This document shows positions 29,204-35,702 of a stretch of 35,702 bases of DNA, piece after piece. The DNA lies in contig JAUVVG010000036.1 of NCBI GenBank assembly GCA_030604735.1, positions 1 to 35,702 on the forward strand, written 5' to 3'. A program made the translations under genes and the position numbers. The DNA is from Azoarcus sp. Lineage in GTDB: Bacteria; Pseudomonadota; Gammaproteobacteria; Burkholderiales; Rhodocyclaceae. The notes below the pieces were generated by a model, which was not told the DNA's origin, did not search any database, and was given only the letters and a program-made list of their open reading frames with translations. Position 1 is the stretch's first letter. The number at the start of each line of letters is the position of its first letter.

Positions 29204-31459
29204 ATGAACTACCTCCCCCCAGATCTCGGGGTCGTAATAACCCTTTCGGACGGCTATACACCTCCAGCGCTTGATGCGCCGGTCGTACTATGCGGAGACA
29301 CCGGCGAACCGCCCGCTGACGGCGGGGCCACGCTATACGTCGAAATCCCCCCGTCCGCGCCTGGCGCAACCCTCGGCGCAGTCGCCAGTCTCCGCCAGCC
29401 AGCCGCCCTGGTCAGTGCGTTATTCGCACCAACGCCCACCGTCGCCGTAACGCTGACCGAACAACCGCCCCGCGCGGCCGAGTCGATCTGGTCAAAAGCC
29501 CCGCTGCACCGCCCAGCCGTCCCAGGCGCAGTCATCCACACCGACCAGGTGCAGGCGCTGCACGCGGCAATCACCCCGCCCGCGATCGCGCTCGACCTCA
29601 CCTTCCGCGGCCGCGAGCGCGCCTATCTCGCCGACCTGCACGTCGTCACGCTCCCGCTGCTGATCGTGCCGACCCCGGCGATCAGCGCGCACATGCTCCC
29701 CACCGCCCATGTTGCCGTTACAGCCGCGCCGATCGCGCCCACCCCGACAGCACAGGTCGATCTGCGCCAGGCGCTGGACCTACCCGACGCCGACGGCCCC
29801 GGCGTGCGCGCACCCAGCGCACAGCTCAACGGGCAAGCCGCCTCCGCGCTGGCCGTAGCCCAGCAGCAGATGCTGCACCACCGCACTGCAGCCCGCGCCG
29901 GGCACCACCACGGCCTGCCTCGCACCGGCGCCGCGCGCCTGCCGCACCAGTCCATGCTCACCCGCCGCCGCCTGGCCGGGCTACCGCACGCCCACGGCCC
30001 GCGCATCACCGCCCGCGCCACCGCACCGCACGCCGACACCCTGCGCACCCGCCGGCCAGTCACTGCACCGCACGCCCAGGCCATCGCCCTGCGCACAGGC
30101 ACCCGCGCCCCGCACGCCGAGCAAATCCGCACCCGCAACCGCCTCCAGGCCCAGCACGCCCGTAGCCCGCGCGCCGCCCAGGGCCTGACCGTAGGCCACC
30201 ACAACGCGCTGCGCACCGTCGCCCGCCTCGAGGTCCGCTGGACGCACGCCGACTGGCCCAAGCTCGGCCGCTGGTGGCCGTTCTACCAGCCCCCCTCGTT
30301 GGGCGCCCCGGTTGTCCTGGTATGCCCCTACACCCCGCGCCCGCTGTCCTGCCCGGTCGTGCTGCACTGGTACCCGATCCCGCAGCCCCCATGCCCCGAG
30401 ATCGACGACCCCGACCAGCCCGGCGCAACGGTCGTCATCCCCGTTCTGGAGTACTACCTCGTGATCAACACATTCAGCCTGGTGCGCGCGAGCGACAACG
30501 AGCCCATCGAGGTGGACGGATTCTCCGCCTCGATCGACGCCGATAGTTGGACCTGGGGCTGGTCCGCCACCCTGCACGCCGACCTGATGCCGCTGGTGCG
30601 AAGCCCCGCGCTCGGGGAGCATGTCGAGCTCATCGCCACCCTCAACGGCACCCCCTTGCGCTTGGTGGTCGAGCGCATGGGCCGCGACCGCCGCTTTGCC
30701 GACGCGCGTTTGCGCATCAGCGGGCGCGGGCGCGCGGCATGGCTGGCTGACCCGCACAGCCCCATCATCACGCGCCACAACACCGAGCAGCGCACCGCCC
30801 AGCAACTGCTGACCGACGCCCTCACCACCAACGGCGTGCCCATCGGCTGGAGCGTGGATTGGCGCATCACAGACTGGCAAGTCCCGGCCGGCGCCTGGAG
30901 CCATACCGGCACCTACATGGACGCAGCGGCCCGCATCGCCGAAGCCGGTGGTGCCTACGTCCAGGCCCACAACACCGACCAGACACTGATCATCCTGCCG
31001 CGCTACCCGGCTGCGCCGTGGGCCTGGTCGGCCGCCACCCCGGACATCCAGTTGCCCGAGGACGTCGTGGAAGTGGAGGGCATCGAGTGGCAAGACAAAC
31101 CGGCTTATAACGCCGTGTGGGTCGCTGGCGGTGAAGGCGGGCGCTTAGACCGCATCCTGCGCACCGGCACCGCGGCCGACCGCTATGCTCAGTCCATCGT
31201 CGATCCGCTCGCCACCGCGCCCGAGATGACCCGCCAGCGCGGCCTGGCTGTGCTCGGCGACACCGGCCGCCAGGCCCACATCAGCCTGCGCCTGCCCGTG
31301 CTACCCGAGGGCGGCATCATCCAGCCCGGCCAGCTCGTCCGCTACACCGAAAACGGCGTCCAACACATCGGCCTGTCTCGCGCCGTCACCGTGCAGCACA
31401 AGTGGCCGCAGCTATGGCAAACCGTGCGCGTCGAAACCCACGAGCTGGAGCCCATCTGA
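29204..31459 (+). CDS. Tail hub/tip protein with His/Arg-rich repeat insert
   Basis: The product is 751 residues. The N-terminal about 230 residues are low-complexity beta, rich in Pro, Ala and Thr. Residues 246-343 are seven exact 14-residue His/Arg repeats. The C-terminal about 330 residues look like a tail hub/baseplate domain: YYLVINTFSLVRASDNEPIE, DADSWTWGWSATL, RLVVERMGRDRRFADARLRI and GGIIQPGQLVRYTENGVQHI. This C-terminal domain should assemble at the tail tip. The role of the repeats is unknown. The start overlaps no gene and has a weak ribosome site. Confidence 0.8.
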   Translation: MNYLPPDLGVVITLSDGYTPPALDAPVVLCGDTGEPPADGGATLYVEIPPSAPGATLGAVASLRQPAALVSALFAPTPTVAVTLTEQPPRAAESIWSKAPLHRPAVPGAVIHTDQVQALHAAITPPAIALDLTFRGRERAYLADLHVVTLPLLIVPTPAISAHMLPTAHVAVTAAPIAPTPTAQVDLRQALDLPDADGPGVRAPSAQLNGQAASALAVAQQQMLHHRTAARAGHHHGLPRTGAARLPHQSMLTRRRLAGLPHAHGPRITARATAPHADTLRTRRPVTAPHAQAIALRTGTRAPHAEQIRTRNRLQAQHARSPRAAQGLTVGHHNALRTVARLEVRWTHADWPKLGRWWPFYQPPSLGAPVVLVCPYTPRPLSCPVVLHWYPIPQPPCPEIDDPDQPGATVVIPVLEYYLVINTFSLVRASDNEPIEVDGFSASIDADSWTWGWSATLHADLMPLVRSPALGEHVELIATLNGTPLRLVVERMGRDRRFADARLRISGRGRAAWLADPHSPIITRHNTEQRTAQQLLTDALTTNGVPIGWSVDWRITDWQVPAGAWSHTGTYMDAAARIAEAGGAYVQAHNTDQTLIILPRYPAAPWAWSAATPDIQLPEDVVEVEGIEWQDKPAYNAVWVAGGEGGRLDRILRTGTAADRYAQSIVDPLATAPEMTRQRGLAVLGDTGRQAHISLRLPVLPEGGIIQPGQLVRYTENGVQHIGLSRAVTVQHKWPQLWQTVRVETHELEPI
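29939..30232 (+). repeat. Seven 42-bp (14-residue) coding repeats
   Basis: The translated units are LPHQSMLTRRRLAG, LPHAHGPRITARAT, APHADTLRTRRPVT, APHAQAIALRTGTR, APHAEQIRTRNRLQ, AQHARSPRAAQGLT and VGHHNALRTVARLE. The period is exactly 14 with no insertions. His at position 3 is constant, and the units are strongly basic. Confidence 0.85.
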
Positions 31460-31686
31460 TGACCGCCTGGAACCCCTACCGCCGCCTGCTCGGTCTCATC
31501 CCCGGCCAACCGCTAGACGCCGGCGAAGTCGTCGCAACTCACGACGACGGCGTCACCGTGCAACTCCTCTCCGGCGCCCTGATCCGCGCCCGCGGCGAAG
31601 CCCAGATTGGCGATCGGGTGTATGTGAGGGCCGGCACGATCGAAGGGCCAGCGCCGGCGCTGTCGGGGATTGATCAGGAGGTGTAG
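31459..31686 (+). CDS. Small phage tail-region protein of unknown function
   Basis: The product is 75 residues; the ATG overlaps the previous stop. It is predicted to be a small beta-barrel: ATHDDGVTVQLLSGALIRAR, then AQIGDRVYVRAGTIEG. The pattern resembles OB-like or KOW-like small domains. It is the last plus-strand gene of the prophage and ends 3 bp before the convergent DUF4124 gene. Confidence 0.75.
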   Translation: MTAWNPYRRLLGLIPGQPLDAGEVVATHDDGVTVQLLSGALIRARGEAQIGDRVYVRAGTIEGPAPALSGIDQEV

Positions 31687-31689
31687 CCC

Positions 31690-32208
31690 TCAGCGCAACA
31701 ACGCCTCGCGCTCGGCCCGCAGCAGATCCAGCCGCACCCGGTCCGCCTCGGCCTGCACCTGGTAGCGCTGCGCAATCGCCTGCATCTCCTGCGTCAAGCT
31801 CACGTCCCGCGTTGCCCCCGCCAGGTTGTTTGCCGAATACCGCATCGCCCGCCGCGCCGCTTGCATCTCGCGCTCCATGGCCTGGTTCTGCCGCCGCATC
31901 CGCGCCTCGACAACGCCGATCTGATACCCCAGATCCCGCACCATCCGCTCACGCGCCATCGCGTCGATATTCTCCCGCGTCGCAGCCGACCGCGCCTGCG
32001 CAGCACCGGCCGCACCAGCCCCGCCCGCGGCCATCCCGGCCGCGCCGGTCCCCACGCCCGACGCAGGCCGCACCGTGATCTCCTGAGCATCAGCCGCGCA
32101 GGGCTGATCCGAAAACACCGTCCGGCCGTCCACGGTGCAGCGGTACACCTGCGCCTGGGCGACTGTGGAAAGCAGCATTAGGGTGAGTAGGGGGGCGATT
32201 AGTTTCAT
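31690..32208 (-). CDS. Secreted DUF4124 protein (lysogenic-conversion candidate)
   Basis: ATG 32208 was chosen because GGAGG lies 8 bases upstream and the product then starts with a signal peptide (MKLIAPLLTLMLLSTVAQA). The mature part begins QVYRCTVDGRTVFSDQPCAA, the DUF4124 motif with two cysteines. A Gly/Ala-rich linker and a long charged helix (residues about 85-172) follow. DUF4124 proteins are exported proteins of unknown role in beta- and gammaproteobacteria. The gene is opposite to the late operon and beside attR, a classic moron position. A TATGAT box at 32272-32267 on the minus strand could be its -10. Confidence 0.85.
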   Translation of the reverse strand: MKLIAPLLTLMLLSTVAQAQVYRCTVDGRTVFSDQPCAADAQEITVRPASGVGTGAAGMAAGGAGAAGAAQARSAATRENIDAMARERMVRDLGYQIGVVEARMRRQNQAMEREMQAARRAMRYSANNLAGATRDVSLTQEMQAIAQRYQVQAEADRVRLDLLRAEREALLR

Positions 32209-32294
32209 GATGGTGGCCTCCAGTTTGATGACCAAAGGATAGCGCAAGACGCTGTCATCCGCCCGTATCATAGGCGTGTGTGAGGTCTATAATC

Positions 32295-32368
32295 ATCTCC
32301 GCAACCCCTATGTAGCCCCGTATGAAATAAGGGCGCTAGGGGCGCGAATCGTGGCATGTTGCGGAGAT
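32295..32368. other. 74-bp nested inverted-repeat element beside attR
   Basis: ATCTCCGCAAC (32295-32305) and GTTGCGGAGAT (32358-32368) are perfect 11-bp arms. Inside them CCCCTA (32305-32310) pairs with TAGGGG (32337-32342) and GCCC (32315-32318) with GGGC (32331-32334). The 197 bp between the DUF4124 gene and the tRNA piece contain no convincing coding sequence. It may be a structured RNA or a recombination/terminator element. Confidence 0.55.
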
Positions 32369-32411
32369 TGTATAAACGTAAGTTATTGAAATATTGTAGT
32401 TGTGCGACAGA

Positions 32412-32469
32412 CTTGAAAACCGGCAGGGGTTTGCGCCCCTCGTGAGTTCGAATCTCACCGCCTCCGCCA
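32412..32469 (+). other. attR: displaced 3' part of tRNA-Ser(UGA)
   Basis: The sequence runs from the anticodon loop (CTTGAAA with anticodon TGA at 32414-32416) through the 3' anticodon stem ACCGG, a long variable arm (AGGGG / CCCCT), a T-arm (GTGAG-TTCGAAT-CTCAC), the acceptor strand CGCCTCC, discriminator G and CCA at 32467-32469. The 5' anticodon strand just upstream (ACAGA) does not pair with ACCGG and there is no D-arm or 5' acceptor. This is a fragment left by integration at the anticodon loop; the intact gene should be at the unseen left end. From 32470 to 32635 lies AT-rich then GC-rich host spacer with no gene I can support. Confidence 0.9.
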
Positions 32470-32635
32470 AATAAATAAATAAAAACAAAGCGTAAAATTA
32501 ACTTTCGAAGGCCTCGCGGGTGTCCTTCAGGTCCTGCTCGGCAGGATTGCATAAGTGCTCACGTCCTGCCCGACCGAGCCCGCCGTCCCGATAACCACGA
32601 TCAGTGGTGTGGCGTGCATCAAGGCCTCTCCGATC

Positions 32636-34450
32636 TCAAATCGCGAAAATCAGCAGGCTGCCCATGACGACCGCGGTACACCGCATCCAGGCGGCACGCT
32701 TGGCGATGACGCCGAACGAGATGCCGGCCAGGCCGATGCCGATCTTCAGCGTATCGAAGACGGCCGCGGTCGGGTCGAAGGCGAGACGGATGATGTCCGG
32801 GTTGGCGACCATCGCGAGCGGGATGATGTAGAGGCCGATCCCGAGCGCCATCGCCTTCATGGCCACCTTCAGCCAGTTCTCGTCGACCATGCCGGCCGCG
32901 ATGAAGACGCCGCCGCAGACCGGGGGCGTGATCGTGGACAGCAGCGCGTACCAGAACACGAACAAATGGGCGAGCAAGGGGTCCAGGCCGAGTGCGGTCA
33001 GGGCGGGGCCGGCGACCGAGACGCAGATGACATAGGCGGCCGTGGTCGGCACTTCCATCCCGAGCACGAGGCAGGCGATCGCAGTCAGGAAGAGTGCCGG
33101 CCACAGTGCTTCGTTGGAAATCGACAGGATCGTCGAGGTCAGCTTGACGCCCAGCCCGGTCATCGCGAGCACGCCGATGATCAACGAGGCGCAGATGATG
33201 ATCGAGCCGATGACCGCGACCTGCTTGCCGGCGATGAACACCGCGTCGGCGAGTCGTGTCGCGAAGCTGCGGAGCGAGAACTGCAGTTTCGCGTTGAACA
33301 GCAGCAACGACACGCCGACGAAGATCGCGGTGCTGGCCGCGTACTGCGGGGTGACGCCGCCGACGAAGATGCGTTCTAGCAAGACCGCGAAGGGCACGGC
33401 GAAGAACAGCGAGGTCATCAGCACTTCGGCACGGCTAGGCTGGTTCTCGGCCTCCATCGGGCGAAGGTCGTGACGGGTCGCGTAGGCGTCGATGCCCATC
33501 CAGACGGTCGCGAAGTACAGCAAGGCCGGCAGAACCGCTGCCGCCATGATCTGAGTGTAGGGGGTGCCGGTGAGTTCGACCATCACGAAGGCGCCGGCGC
33601 CCATCAGTGGCGGCATGATCTGTCCGCCGGACGAGGCGACCGCCTCGACCGCGCCGGCGAGCGAGCGGGGATAGCCGAGTCTGACCATGGTCGGAATCGT
33701 GATCGCACCGGTGGAGGCGACGTTGGCCGAGGCCGAGCCGGAGATAGACCCCATCAGCGCCGACGAGATCACCGCGACCTTGGCCGCGCCGCCGGTCAGG
33801 CGACCTGCGACCGCGCTGGCGATGTTCATGAAACCACGGCCGGCTTCACCGGCGTTGAGCACCGCACCGAAGATCACGAAGATCGCGACCACCCCGACGC
33901 TGACGCCGGTGAGCGAGCCCCACAGCCCGCCCTCGGCGATCGCGAGGGTGCCGACGAAGCTCTGCATCGGCAGACCAGGGTGGCCGAACTGCCCCGGAAT
34001 GTGCTCGCCGAAGATCGCATAGAGCAGTGCCAGCAGAGCGACCAGTGGCAGCGGCCAGCCGATCGCGCGGCGCGCTACTTCCAGCGCCAGCCCGATCAAG
34101 AATACCGCGATCGTCATCTGCAGCGGCGTGTCGATGAAGCCGTACTGGTTGGACAGGGCGTCCTCGTTGATCGCGATATAGGCGCAGGCGGCCACGCCAA
34201 GCAGGGTCAGCACCCAGCCGGTGTAGCGTTGCGCCGGCGTGCGCGCCATCAGGATCAGGATCCAGGGCAGGCACAGGGCCATGTGGATCGGCCGGCTGAT
34301 CAGCGCCGGCGTCAGGCCGTAGAAGATCAGCCCGAGGTGAAAGGCGCAGGTCAGCGCGCCCAGTGCGATCCAGGCGGGATGAGGCCGGTCGGACGATGTC
34401 GAGCCGGCCTGAATCGCGTCTGTCGCGACGGCTGTGAGAGGTGACTGCAT
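32636..34450 (-). CDS. TRAP transporter permease, fused 4TM/12TM (TAXI type)
   Basis: The product is 604 residues, the fused DctQ-DctM form seen with TAXI binding proteins. Many hydrophobic helices run through the whole length. Family segments include GLWGSLTGVSVGVVAIFVIF, SSALMGSISGSASANVASTG, EAVASSGGQIMPPLMGAGAF, LGMEVPTTAAYVICV and LSTITPPVCGGVFIAAGM. It imports a carboxylate-type substrate, often a dicarboxylate or amino acid, using a sodium gradient; the substrate is not readable. It is the second gene after its binding protein, 76 bp away. The start lacks a clear ribosome site. Confidence 0.95.
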   Translation of the reverse strand: MQSPLTAVATDAIQAGSTSSDRPHPAWIALGALTCAFHLGLIFYGLTPALISRPIHMALCLPWILILMARTPAQRYTGWVLTLLGVAACAYIAINEDALSNQYGFIDTPLQMTIAVFLIGLALEVARRAIGWPLPLVALLALLYAIFGEHIPGQFGHPGLPMQSFVGTLAIAEGGLWGSLTGVSVGVVAIFVIFGAVLNAGEAGRGFMNIASAVAGRLTGGAAKVAVISSALMGSISGSASANVASTGAITIPTMVRLGYPRSLAGAVEAVASSGGQIMPPLMGAGAFVMVELTGTPYTQIMAAAVLPALLYFATVWMGIDAYATRHDLRPMEAENQPSRAEVLMTSLFFAVPFAVLLERIFVGGVTPQYAASTAIFVGVSLLLFNAKLQFSLRSFATRLADAVFIAGKQVAVIGSIIICASLIIGVLAMTGLGVKLTSTILSISNEALWPALFLTAIACLVLGMEVPTTAAYVICVSVAGPALTALGLDPLLAHLFVFWYALLSTITPPVCGGVFIAAGMVDENWLKVAMKAMALGIGLYIIPLAMVANPDIIRLAFDPTAAVFDTLKIGIGLAGISFGVIAKRAAWMRCTAVVMGSLLIFAI

Positions 34451-34481
34451 GGATGGTGTGTTGGGGGGTCAGGCGGGAGCG

Positions 34482-34515
34482 CGGGTCACTCGCCGGGTAC
34501 TTGGCGAATGACCCG
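34482..34515 (-). other. Intercistronic hairpin between binding protein and permease
   Basis: CGGGTCACTCGCC and GGCGAATGACCCG pair in 12 of 13 positions with an 8-base loop. No T-run follows. It lies between the two TRAP genes and may stabilise the upstream message or limit read-through, giving more binding protein than permease. Confidence 0.55.
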
Positions 34516-34526
34516 GTGGGATGGGA

Positions 34527-35492
34527 TCAGCGCAGACTGTCGGGGATGGCGATACCGGCTTCGTCGTAATAGCGGATCGCGCCCGGGTGCAGTTTGCCGG
34601 CGATGTTGCCGATCATGTCGGTGGTGATGCCGCCCCACCACGGCGAGGTCGCGGCCATGCTTTCGCGGCGCTCCCAGAAAGTGCGGGTGATCGCATACGC
34701 GGTGTCGTCGTCCATCGAGGTGGTGGCGTAGGCGATCACCGGCAAGGAGGTGGTTTGCACATCCTGATCGACACCCGAGTAGGTGCCGGCCGGAATCGTC
34801 TGGCGGGCGGCGCCGGTCTTCTCGACCTGCTCGTCGGTGAGCGACACCAGGCTGACCCGCATGCTGGCCGCGGTTTCGATCACGTTCGGGGTCGGAAACG
34901 AACTGGCGGTGACGAAGGCTTCGATCTGCCCGTTCTTAAGTGCGTCCGGACCGCTGCCGATTTCGGCGTTCGCGATCCGCACCTTGCCGTCCAGGCCGAA
35001 AAGTTCGAGATAGCGCGCCGCTTCGCGCGCACCGAAGGTTCCGCGACCGATCAGGATGTGCTTGCCCTCCAGGGCGTCCAGGCCGACCACGCCCTGGCCA
35101 CCGGCGAGCACGATGTGCATGGTGATGGCGGGAATCGGAAACAGGCCGCGGATCTCCTGGTACTGCGGGCCCTTGCGCTCGGCGAACGGGCCCTCGCCGG
35201 CAATGGATTGTTCGATCAGCGAGGGTGGCGTGGTGAACACGTAGTTGCCCCGCCGGACCAGCACTTCCATCACGTTCTGCACCGAGCCCTGGCTTTCCTC
35301 CAGCGTCATCACGATGTTGCCATTGGTGCCGGACCGGATCGCTTCAGAGAGCTCGACTCCCATCTGGTAGTAGGCGGTGCCAGCGGAAGCGGACTTGTAG
35401 GTCACCCGGGTTTCGGCCTGGGCGGTCAGGGCGCCTGCGCCGAGCAGAACGGCTGCGACCGAGGTGACGACGGAACGTGTGAAGGTGTGCAT
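34527..35492 (-). CDS. TAXI-family TRAP solute-binding protein
   Basis: The start at ATG 35492 gives 321 residues and a clear signal peptide (SVVTSVAAVLLGAGALTAQA, cleavage after AQA at about residue 26). The mature protein begins with the TAXI pattern TYKSASAGTAYYQMGVELSE, followed by NIVMTLEESQGSVQNVMEV, GKHILIGRGTFGAREAARYL and DALKNGQIEAFVTASSFPT. It binds the substrate in the periplasm and delivers it to the permease downstream. It is of normal length and intact. GGGAGA precedes the start. Confidence 0.95.
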   Translation of the reverse strand: MHTFTRSVVTSVAAVLLGAGALTAQAETRVTYKSASAGTAYYQMGVELSEAIRSGTNGNIVMTLEESQGSVQNVMEVLVRRGNYVFTTPPSLIEQSIAGEGPFAERKGPQYQEIRGLFPIPAITMHIVLAGGQGVVGLDALEGKHILIGRGTFGAREAARYLELFGLDGKVRIANAEIGSGPDALKNGQIEAFVTASSFPTPNVIETAASMRVSLVSLTDEQVEKTGAARQTIPAGTYSGVDQDVQTTSLPVIAYATTSMDDDTAYAITRTFWERRESMAATSPWWGGITTDMIGNIAGKLHPGAIRYYDEAGIAIPDSLR

Positions 35493-35576
35493 AAGGGATC
35501 TCCCGAGCGTTGTTATCAGTTCTGGGCGGTTCGTAACCGCGCCTCGCCTGTGTGGCCGAGGGCGAAAAGCATAATA

Positions 35577-35702
35577 GGGCGCCTCGAAAAACCTAGGCAC
35601 CTCTGTGATTGGTAAAATTGGATTGTTCTGATTTCGTTCTCTGCCGCCAGCCATGAAGAAGCGCACCGCCATCAAAACTGACCTGTTTGCCGACGATCAT
35701 CA
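35577..35702 (+). mobile_element. Left edge of a probable IS5-family insertion sequence
   Basis: The segment GGGCGCCTCGAAAAACC at 35577 looks like an IS5-type terminal inverted repeat, and a transposase-like start codon follows about 75 bp later. The other end is outside the window, so the repeat cannot be confirmed. Confidence 0.4.
35653..35702 (+). CDS. Start of a probable IS5-family transposase (partial)
   Basis: Only 16 codons are visible: MKKRTAIKTDLFADDH, cut by the window end. I recall this kind of N-terminus from IS5-family transposases, but the fragment is too short to be sure. The upstream terminal-repeat-like sequence supports the idea. Confidence 0.45.
   Translation, partial: MKKRTAIKTDLFADDH

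Larger units (their letters stand above)
1..32469. mobile_element. Integrated lambdoid siphoprophage (left end outside window)
   Basis: A continuous set of phage modules is present: a repressor/Cro switch, CII-like regulator, primase-helicase, lambda-type packaging and head genes, tail, lysis and tail-tip genes. It ends at a truncated 3' piece of tRNA-Ser at 32412-32469, beyond which the genes are ordinary transport genes. The absence of sheath and baseplate-wedge genes plus a long tape measure indicate a long non-contractile tail. All structural genes are intact and tightly packed, so the prophage may be functional. No integrase or excisionase is in the window; by tRNA geometry they should lie left of position 1. 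Confidence 0.93.

Noticed and set aside
32268-32552. Minus-strand open frame containing EIRTHEGRKPLPVFK
   Set aside because: This is the antisense translation of the tRNA-Ser fragment, a common false protein in annotations.
32470-32635. Possible short minus-strand ORF or gene remnant downstream of the permease (MHATPLIVVIGTAG)
   Set aside because: About 30 codons, no ribosome site or recognised domain; not enough to call.

Overview
The window is mostly the right-hand part of an integrated lambdoid-type siphoprophage (about 1-32469), followed by about 3.2 kb of host chromosome. The DNA is GC-rich. The host genes (a TAXI-type TRAP transporter), a DUF4124 protein and the style of the phage genes suggest a beta- or gammaproteobacterium, perhaps related to Thauera/Azoarcus. 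I cannot fix the genus from sequence alone. The left phage end, with the integrase and the restored tRNA, lies outside the window.

Left accessory and immunity region (1-4200): on the minus strand are a partial small gene, a RelE-like toxin with an XRE antitoxin, and a membrane-anchored coiled-coil/DUF4041/GIY-YIG nuclease that closely resembles the recently described SNIPE anti-phage protein. Next comes a CI-like repressor, divergent from a small Cro-like protein. The short operator region between them suggests leaderless transcripts. A small antisense gene and a terminator lie between cro and the CII-like gene, the place lambda uses for tR1.

Replication (4252-7620): a CII-like regulator, a small zinc-ribbon protein and an 818-residue toprim/SF3-helicase primase. 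Just after it, 300 bp hold twelve copies of a TGCAAGGGTT-type motif in both orientations, a strong candidate for the phage origin.

Packaging and head (7623-18520): lambda-like order Nu1-A-W-B-C(Nu3)-D-E-FI-like-FII-U. A Mor-like transcription activator and a minus-strand accessory unit (BRCT-domain protein plus a small Cys-rich ORF, with a large nested palindrome) are inserted between terminase and gpW. Tail and lysis (18527-31686): a tail-tube protein, then a lysis cassette (lambda-type holin, GH108 endolysin, spanin-like protein) placed unusually before the tape measure. After that come large tail-tip proteins, including a seven-repeat propeller-like protein and a hub protein carrying seven exact 14-residue His/Arg repeats. 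No contractile-sheath gene is seen.

Right end (31690-32469): a secreted DUF4124 protein on the minus strand, a 74-bp nested inverted repeat, and the displaced 3' part of tRNA-Ser(UGA) that marks the attachment site. Host side (32470-35702): a TRAP permease and its TAXI binding protein on the minus strand, separated by a strong hairpin, then the left edge of a probable IS5-family element running off the window.
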